Source of the DNA: an uncultured Acetatifactor sp.
Lineage (GTDB): Bacteria > Bacillota > Clostridia > Lachnospirales > Lachnospiraceae
DNA length: 64,000 nt
Direction: 5' to 3'
Assembly: GCA_944384205.1 (NCBI GenBank)
Contig: CALWSL010000002.1
Span: 124,001-188,000 of the forward strand
Positions 59,120 through 64,000 of the stretch are shown here, one piece after another. A program made the position numbers and the translations under genes. Below the pieces are notes generated by a model. That model searched no databases and was not told the origin of the DNA. It was given only the letters and a program-made list of their open reading frames with translations. How positions within the stretch are numbered: position 1 is the stretch's first letter; each line of letters starts with the position of its first letter.

Positions 59120-61774
59120 ATGAACGTCAAAAACAGTAAATGTATTCGGCACTTGGCCTGGAAAAGTTTACAGGCCAGCCGTACACGGAACCTGATCGCA
59201 GTGGCGGCGATTGCGCTGACAGCCGTGCTGTTTACCAGCCTGTTCACCATTGCACTGTCCATCAATGAAGGCATCCAGCAAAGTAACTTCCGGCAAGTGG
59301 GAGGCTTCTCCCACGGCGGTTTCAAATATATGACACAGCAGCAATTCGAGGATTTGAAAGATGATCCGCTAATCGAATCCTGGGGTCTGCGGCGCTTCAT
59401 CGGTATGCCTACAGACGCACCTTTCAACAAGTCCCATGTTGAGATTGGTTATTCTGACACCAATCAGGCCCACTGGATGTATTGTGATCCGGAGGAGGGT
59501 CGTTTACCCAAAGAGGGCACAGACGAGGCTGCCACGGATACCCATGTTCTCTCCCTCCTGGGAATTGAGCCGGAGATCGGGGCGGAGTTTACCATCTCCT
59601 TTGATGTGGACGGACATTCTACTACCCAAACATTCACACTCTGCGGCTGGTGGGAATATGACAGTGCCATTGTGGCCAATCACGTCCTTATTCCGGAGAG
59701 CAGAGTCAATGAGATTTTGTCAGAAACCGGAATAAACCCAAATGTCTCCGATGACGGTATGACCGGAACCTGGAATCTGGATGTGATGCTGAAAAGCGGA
59801 TCCCGTCATATTGAGCAGGATTTGAACCAAATTTTAGCTAACCACGGTTACCAGAGTGAGACACGAGGGGAAAACTATATCAACACCGGCGTTAACTGGG
59901 GTTATACGGGAGCCCGACTGTCTGACACTGTAGATCCCACAGTTGTCATTGCCATCGTCGCCATGCTGCTGCTCATCATCTTTACCGGCTATCTGATCAT
60001 CTATAACGTATTTCAGATTTCTGTGGCGGGAGACATCCGGTTCTATGGCTTGTTGAAAACCATTGGCACCACGCCCAGACAGCTTCGACGGATCATCCGC
60101 CTACAGGCTTTGGTCATGAGTGCCGCCAGTATCCCCATTGGATTGGTGCTTGGCTGGTTCGTTGGTGGGGAACTGACGCCAGTAATTGTTGCGGAACTGA
60201 ACGGAGTAGAAACGCTTACCTCCATGAACCCCCTGATCTTTGTTATTGCGGCGGCGTTTGCCCTGTTTACTGTCTTGCTTTCCTGCCGCAGACCAGGAAG
60301 AATGGCGGCAAAAGTTTCCCCGGTAGAGGCGGTTCGATACACGGATGCCGGAACCAAGACCGGCTCCAAAGGTCGCAGGACCCGAAAGGTAAGCCCTTTT
60401 ACCATGGCTTGGGCGAATCTGGGGCGAAGCAAGGGGAAAACATCGGTAACGGTGCTCTCCCTTTCACTGGCGGTAGTGCTGCTTACTGTAACCGTTAATT
60501 TTACTGGTGGTTTCGACATGGATAAGTATGTGTCCTCATTCACCGCCAGTGATTTTATCATAGGGGATGCAGGAAAATTGCAGACGGGGGAACTATTCAG
60601 TGAAAAGCAGACCCTTCCCCAGTCTGTGATAGATGCCGTCAACGCCCAGGGAGGCATCACCGATGGCGGGGTGGTATATGGTCAAACCTCCGCTATGCTC
60701 GAGTATGTGACTGAGGACTACTTCCGTCAGATGAATCAGTATTTTTACACCCCGGAGCAGTTGGATAATCTAATCCGCCTGACAGACAAAAATGAGGCGG
60801 GAGAATTGGCCGCCAGTGTACAGATCTCCGGCATGAGCGCCTTCGCACTCAATCATCTGACGGTACTGGAAGGGGACTTGTCAGCCCTTTATGAGCCGGG
60901 CAGCCGTTCCATCGCCGCCGTTTACAGCGAGGATGACTACGGCAATGCGGACATGGGTTCCCACTGGGCTCGCCTGGGAGACAATGTCATCCTTCGATAT
61001 GTGGAGAAGAGTGAGTATTACGACCCGGACACTGGAGAAGTCTACGAGACCTATGAGGACATTCCGGATGGGGGCAACTGGGTGGAACGACCCGTGGAGT
61101 ATCGAGATGTGGAATACACTGTGACCGCCCTGGTAACGGTGCCCTCCGCCCTCTCCTACCGCTACTACGGCTCAGATGAATTTATTCTGAATGACCAAAC
61201 TTTTGTACAGGATACTGGTACGGACAGCATCATGTACTACGCCTTCGATACTACTGACGAAGCCAATGCCGATATGGAGACATTCCTGGCAGATTACACG
61301 GAGAACGTGAACTCAGAGCTGGATTATGAGAGTAAAGGCACCTATACATCAGAGTTTGAGAGTATGCGCTCCATGTTTATGCTGTTGGGTGGGGCGTTGA
61401 GCCTCATCGTTGGACTGGTTGGGATACTGAACTTCTTCAACGCCGTACTCACAGGGATTATTGCCCGGCGTCGGGAATTAGCCGTCCTCCAATCCATCGG
61501 CATGACCGGAAAGCAGCTGCGCTCTATGCTGGTGTGGGAAGGCTTGCTATACACCCTGGGCGCTGCTGGATTGGCACTGCTCTTGGCTGTTTCCCTGGGA
61601 CCTGTGGCATTCCGGGCAGTGGAAGGACTGTTCTGGTTCTTTACCTACCGGCTGACCCTGACACCTTTCCTGCTGGTCATCCCTTTGTTTGCCCTGCTGG
61701 GCGCAGGGATTCCTGTCCTGACAGGTCGGGCAGCGGCTAAACATACCATTGTGGAACGGCTGCGGACAGAATAA
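59120..61774 (+). CDS. FtsX-type ABC permease, MacB/BceB-like
   Basis: 884 residues. An N-terminal helix (IAVAAIALTAVLFTSLFTIAL) is followed by a large extracytoplasmic domain (about 60-275). Three helices (MLLLIIFTGYLIIYNVFQ..., about 275-415), a second extracytoplasmic domain (about 470-740) and a C-terminal FtsX helix group (LLGGALSLIVGLVGILNFFNAVLTG...) follow. Two FtsX units in one chain match long Bce-like or LolC-like exporters. GC-rich codon use suggests recent transfer together with the regulator and kinase. Confidence 0.9.
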   Translation: MNVKNSKCIRHLAWKSLQASRTRNLIAVAAIALTAVLFTSLFTIALSINEGIQQSNFRQVGGFSHGGFKYMTQQQFEDLKDDPLIESWGLRRFIGMPTDAPFNKSHVEIGYSDTNQAHWMYCDPEEGRLPKEGTDEAATDTHVLSLLGIEPEIGAEFTISFDVDGHSTTQTFTLCGWWEYDSAIVANHVLIPESRVNEILSETGINPNVSDDGMTGTWNLDVMLKSGSRHIEQDLNQILANHGYQSETRGENYINTGVNWGYTGARLSDTVDPTVVIAIVAMLLLIIFTGYLIIYNVFQISVAGDIRFYGLLKTIGTTPRQLRRIIRLQALVMSAASIPIGLVLGWFVGGELTPVIVAELNGVETLTSMNPLIFVIAAAFALFTVLLSCRRPGRMAAKVSPVEAVRYTDAGTKTGSKGRRTRKVSPFTMAWANLGRSKGKTSVTVLSLSLAVVLLTVTVNFTGGFDMDKYVSSFTASDFIIGDAGKLQTGELFSEKQTLPQSVIDAVNAQGGITDGGVVYGQTSAMLEYVTEDYFRQMNQYFYTPEQLDNLIRLTDKNEAGELAASVQISGMSAFALNHLTVLEGDLSALYEPGSRSIAAVYSEDDYGNADMGSHWARLGDNVILRYVEKSEYYDPDTGEVYETYEDIPDGGNWVERPVEYRDVEYTVTALVTVPSALSYRYYGSDEFILNDQTFVQDTGTDSIMYYAFDTTDEANADMETFLADYTENVNSELDYESKGTYTSEFESMRSMFMLLGGALSLIVGLVGILNFFNAVLTGIIARRRELAVLQSIGMTGKQLRSMLVWEGLLYTLGAAGLALLLAVSLGPVAFRAVEGLFWFFTYRLTLTPFLLVIPLFALLGAGIPVLTGRAAAKHTIVERLRTE

Positions 61775-61843
61775 GCTCCTATACTGCAGGATGATAACAA
61801 AGGCAAAAATTAACGCGCAGCAGACAAATTAAATTTACATTTG

Positions 61844-61880
61844 AAAACAGCGGCTTTGATAAATCAAGACCGCTGTTTTT
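61844..61880. terminator. Bidirectional terminator between ABC permease and rsgA
   Basis: Stem AAAACAGCGG/CCGCTGTTTT with inner TTGAT/ATCAA, then TTTTT on the plus strand. It may also serve rsgA. Confidence 0.85.
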
Positions 61881-61942
61881 CTTAATAATAATCCCCACTT
61901 AAAACTATATTTTGACAATCTTCCATTGGTGCTTCTATCGTT

Positions 61943-62878
61943 TCAGTACTTCTTCTTCCCTTTCAATTCTTCATAGAGCAGACAGTAATTCGCATACCGC
62001 GTCCTGTCAATCCGTCCCTCCTGCACGGCATCCCGGACGCCGCACACAGGCTCCGCGATATGGGAACAGCTGCCAAACCTGCAATACTTCTCATACTCTG
62101 CAAATTCAGGGTAATACTGCGCCAGGTCTTCCTTCTCCAAATCAAACAATCCCAGAGAACTAAAACCCGGTGTGTCCAAAATATACGTGTTCCCTTTTAT
62201 GGCAATTAGCTCCGAATGCCTTGTGGTATGCCGTCCCCGTTCAATTTTCTCGCTGATATTGCCGGTCTCCATCACAGTACCTGACTGCAGACAGTTGACC
62301 AGAGAGGATTTTCCCACACCGCTGGGACCTGCAACCGCAGTGGTCTTTCCTTCCAGCAGATTCCTGAGGGTATCAATTCCCTGCTGCTTTTTCGCACTGA
62401 CAGACAAAGTCTGATAACCGCATTTCCGGTAAATCTCCTCATAGGAAGCACCAATGCCATCCTCATCAATATCCGTTTTGTTAAAGCAAATCACGCAGGG
62501 AACATCCTGCTGCTGCATCATAATCAAAAAACGGTCCAGCAGATTAAAATTGGGCTGCGGCTTCACAATAGAAAAAATAATCAGAGCCTGATCCACATTG
62601 GCAACGGCAGGGCGAATCAGCTCGCTGTGTCTGGATAAAATTTCACTGATATTTCCCAGTTTTTTTTCCTCATCCAACACATCAAAGCTGACATCATCTC
62701 CCACCAGCGGCTTTTTATGGTCCTTTCGGAACACGCCCTTTGCCTTACATTCGTAAATCGCGCCTTTATCCTCTGCCGTACTTCCGGGCGCAATGTCACT
62801 ATGAACAATGTCACTATGAACAATGTTACTATGAACATAGTAAAATCCTGCAACTCCTCTGATTATCTTACCCTGCAT
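61943..62878 (-). CDS. rsgA: Ribosome small-subunit GTPase RsgA
   Basis: 311 residues. Late 30S assembly factor with circularly permuted GTPase motifs: NKTD (G4), then GPSGVGKSSLVN (G1) and DTPGFSSLG (G3). The C-terminal zinc site is CRFGSCSHIAEPVC. The N-terminal OB domain (IRGVAGFYYV...) contains an unusual insert of three VHS(N/D)I units (about residues 15-29) encoded by 15-bp repeats. It follows the PASTA kinase gene by 30 nt. Confidence 0.95.
   Translation of the reverse strand: MQGKIIRGVAGFYYVHSNIVHSDIVHSDIAPGSTAEDKGAIYECKAKGVFRKDHKKPLVGDDVSFDVLDEEKKLGNISEILSRHSELIRPAVANVDQALIIFSIVKPQPNFNLLDRFLIMMQQQDVPCVICFNKTDIDEDGIGASYEEIYRKCGYQTLSVSAKKQQGIDTLRNLLEGKTTAVAGPSGVGKSSLVNCLQSGTVMETGNISEKIERGRHTTRHSELIAIKGNTYILDTPGFSSLGLFDLEKEDLAQYYPEFAEYEKYCRFGSCSHIAEPVCGVRDAVQEGRIDRTRYANYCLLYEELKGKKKY
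62792..62836. repeat. Three 15-bp direct repeats in rsgA
   Basis: Units AATGTCACTATGAAC, AATGTCACTATGAAC and AATGTTACTATGAAC (plus strand). In the minus-strand reading frame they encode VHSNI, VHSDI and VHSDI. Confidence 0.95.
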
Positions 62879-62908
62879 TTTTTATCCCTATCATTTCCTG
62901 ATTCCAGC

Positions 62909-64000
62909 TTACTCCGGCTCAAACTCTATCCTTCTGGTAAAGGACCTATTTTCCACCGTACCCGGGATATTTACCGTCTCTCCGGTTACAGGGTCTGTCT
63001 CCGTAGTGCCTCCTGTTGTCACGGAATACGTCATCGTAATCGTACCGCCTGACGATTCCAGTCCATAATAATTTGCCGCCTGCGGAAAGGTGGTTGTCGT
63101 GGTATCCAATAAAATCTTTCCGTCATCCGTTACCAGCAGCAGACTTACTTCCGTGCCGGGAACATAATCAGGCGCTTCCTCGGCTGTGGGCGCCGAAATG
63201 CTTGCATTGCACTTGTAGGTAACTTTCTCTTCCCCTTGACTTACCTTGATATCGAGAGCCGTACCCGGTTCCACATAGGAGCCGTGGGAGTAGCTTTGAT
63301 AGCAGATTTTTCCTGCTTCCACTTCGGAATTATACACATAGGATACACTGCCAATGGTTAATCCCAGCTCAATCGCCTCAAAGGTGCCGTCCTCCTCGGA
63401 AAGTCCTATCAGATTCGGCACTCTTACCTTTGTCTCCTCTTTTCCGAGACTTACATTTACCGTAATCACATTCCCTGCGGGAGCCTTTGTACCTCCCGTG
63501 GGCATCTGGGAAATTACCTTCCCCTCTTCCACCGTATCAGAGTAGCTTTCCGTTTTATTTACCAGAAATCCCCTGGTAATCAGCTCACTGTTTGCCTCCT
63601 GATAAGAAAGTCCCGTAATATCAGGCACTTCCACGCTCTGCGAACCCGCGCTTACCGTCAGGACAACCTTGCTGCCTACCGCAAGGGAAGTCCCTTCCGC
63701 TACCCCTGCCCGGATAACAACGTCCTCGTCAATTGTCTCCGATTCCTCATAAACAACCTCCGGAATCAATCCAAGCGCTGTCAACGTGTTTTTGGCATCC
63801 TCCACATTGATACCCGTGATATCAGGCATATCCACATATTCCACCTCCTGGGTATCTGTAGATTCCTCTGAGGTCTGAATCGGGCTTCCCTGATCATTGG
63901 AATCGCCGAAGCCTGTAAAAATCTTTACTGCCAGTACAATTATGATAATACAGATAATAATTCCCGCAACAATGGCAAGAATGGTGGTCACACGCTCCAT
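62909..64000 (-). CDS. prkC: PASTA-domain Ser/Thr protein kinase, C-terminal part
   Basis: 363 visible residues, open at the right edge. A membrane helix (ILAIVAGIIICIIIIVLAV) is followed by three PASTA repeats. They begin MPDITGINVEDAKNTL, VPDITGLSYQEANSEL and VPNLIGLSEEDGTFEAI. A C-terminal beta-rich tail ends FTRRIEFEPE. The cytoplasmic kinase domain should lie beyond the window. PrkC/PknB kinases bind muropeptides and regulate wall growth and germination. It is followed by rsgA, the usual prkC-rsgA order. Confidence 0.92.
   Translation of the reverse strand: MERVTTILAIVAGIIICIIIIVLAVKIFTGFGDSNDQGSPIQTSEESTDTQEVEYVDMPDITGINVEDAKNTLTALGLIPEVVYEESETIDEDVVIRAGVAEGTSLAVGSKVVLTVSAGSQSVEVPDITGLSYQEANSELITRGFLVNKTESYSDTVEEGKVISQMPTGGTKAPAGNVITVNVSLGKEETKVRVPNLIGLSEEDGTFEAIELGLTIGSVSYVYNSEVEAGKICYQSYSHGSYVEPGTALDIKVSQGEEKVTYKCNASISAPTAEEAPDYVPGTEVSLLLVTDDGKILLDTTTTTFPQAANYYGLESSGGTITMTYSVTTGGTTETDPVTGETVNIPGTVENRSFTRRIEFEPE

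Overview
The window reads as chromosome of an endospore-forming Clostridia, most like Lachnospiraceae. The grounds are gpr-spoIIP-lepA-hemW synteny, an ftsZ-spoIIGA-sigE block, a sigG gene, an iscS-iscU-mnmA operon, strong Shine-Dalgarno sites, frequent TTG/GTG starts and moderate GC. No rRNA, tRNA or CRISPR array was seen. This is a by-eye reading; family names rest on motifs and remembered family features.

Layout. 1-5200: hemW (cut by the window), lepA, spoIIP and gpr on the minus strand, divergent from rpsT. 5300-6150: a secreted CAP-domain protein with a 15-bp minisatellite and three TGTAAT boxes upstream. 6240-11970: a maltodextrin-type operon (binding protein, two permeases, LacI regulator, malQ) with a perfect 16-bp operator palindrome. 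12070-15560: gap, pgk and tpiA, with an elaborate inverted-repeat element between pgk and tpiA. 15678-16496: PHP histidinol-phosphatase. 16561-22300: an export-like ABC cluster headed by a 12-codon leader and a Ser/Gly/Ala/Thr-rich secreted protein. 22381-26840: accessory DNA with an AT-rich three-gene operon, RloA-like ATPase, RloB-like Toprim protein and a 654-residue zinc-ribbon/putative PD-(D/E)XK protein. This is the best candidate for an undescribed defence system. 26964-30368: a small unknown gene and mnmA-iscU-iscS. 30588-36450: sporulation and regulatory genes (spoVB-like, nrdR, ylmC-like, sigG, vanZ-like, sigE, spoIIGA). 36490-49600: the division and cell-wall cluster from mraZ to ftsZ. 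49755-51803: lgt and ychF. 51816-61880: a mosaic accessory block (integrase remnant, class D beta-lactamase coupled to a truncated carboxypeptidase, DUF4097 remnant, MerR-linked ABC exporter, GC-rich two-component system plus MacB/Bce-like transporter). 61943-64000: rsgA and the PASTA end of a Ser/Thr kinase.

Functional picture. The core is division, peptidoglycan synthesis and sporulation. Control sites are readable for several parts: MraZ boxes before mraZ, a Spo0A-type promoter with a 21-bp spacer before spoIIGA, and a sigma-F/G-type promoter before sigG. The core is interrupted by cargo concerned with antibiotics, cell-envelope stress and probably phage.
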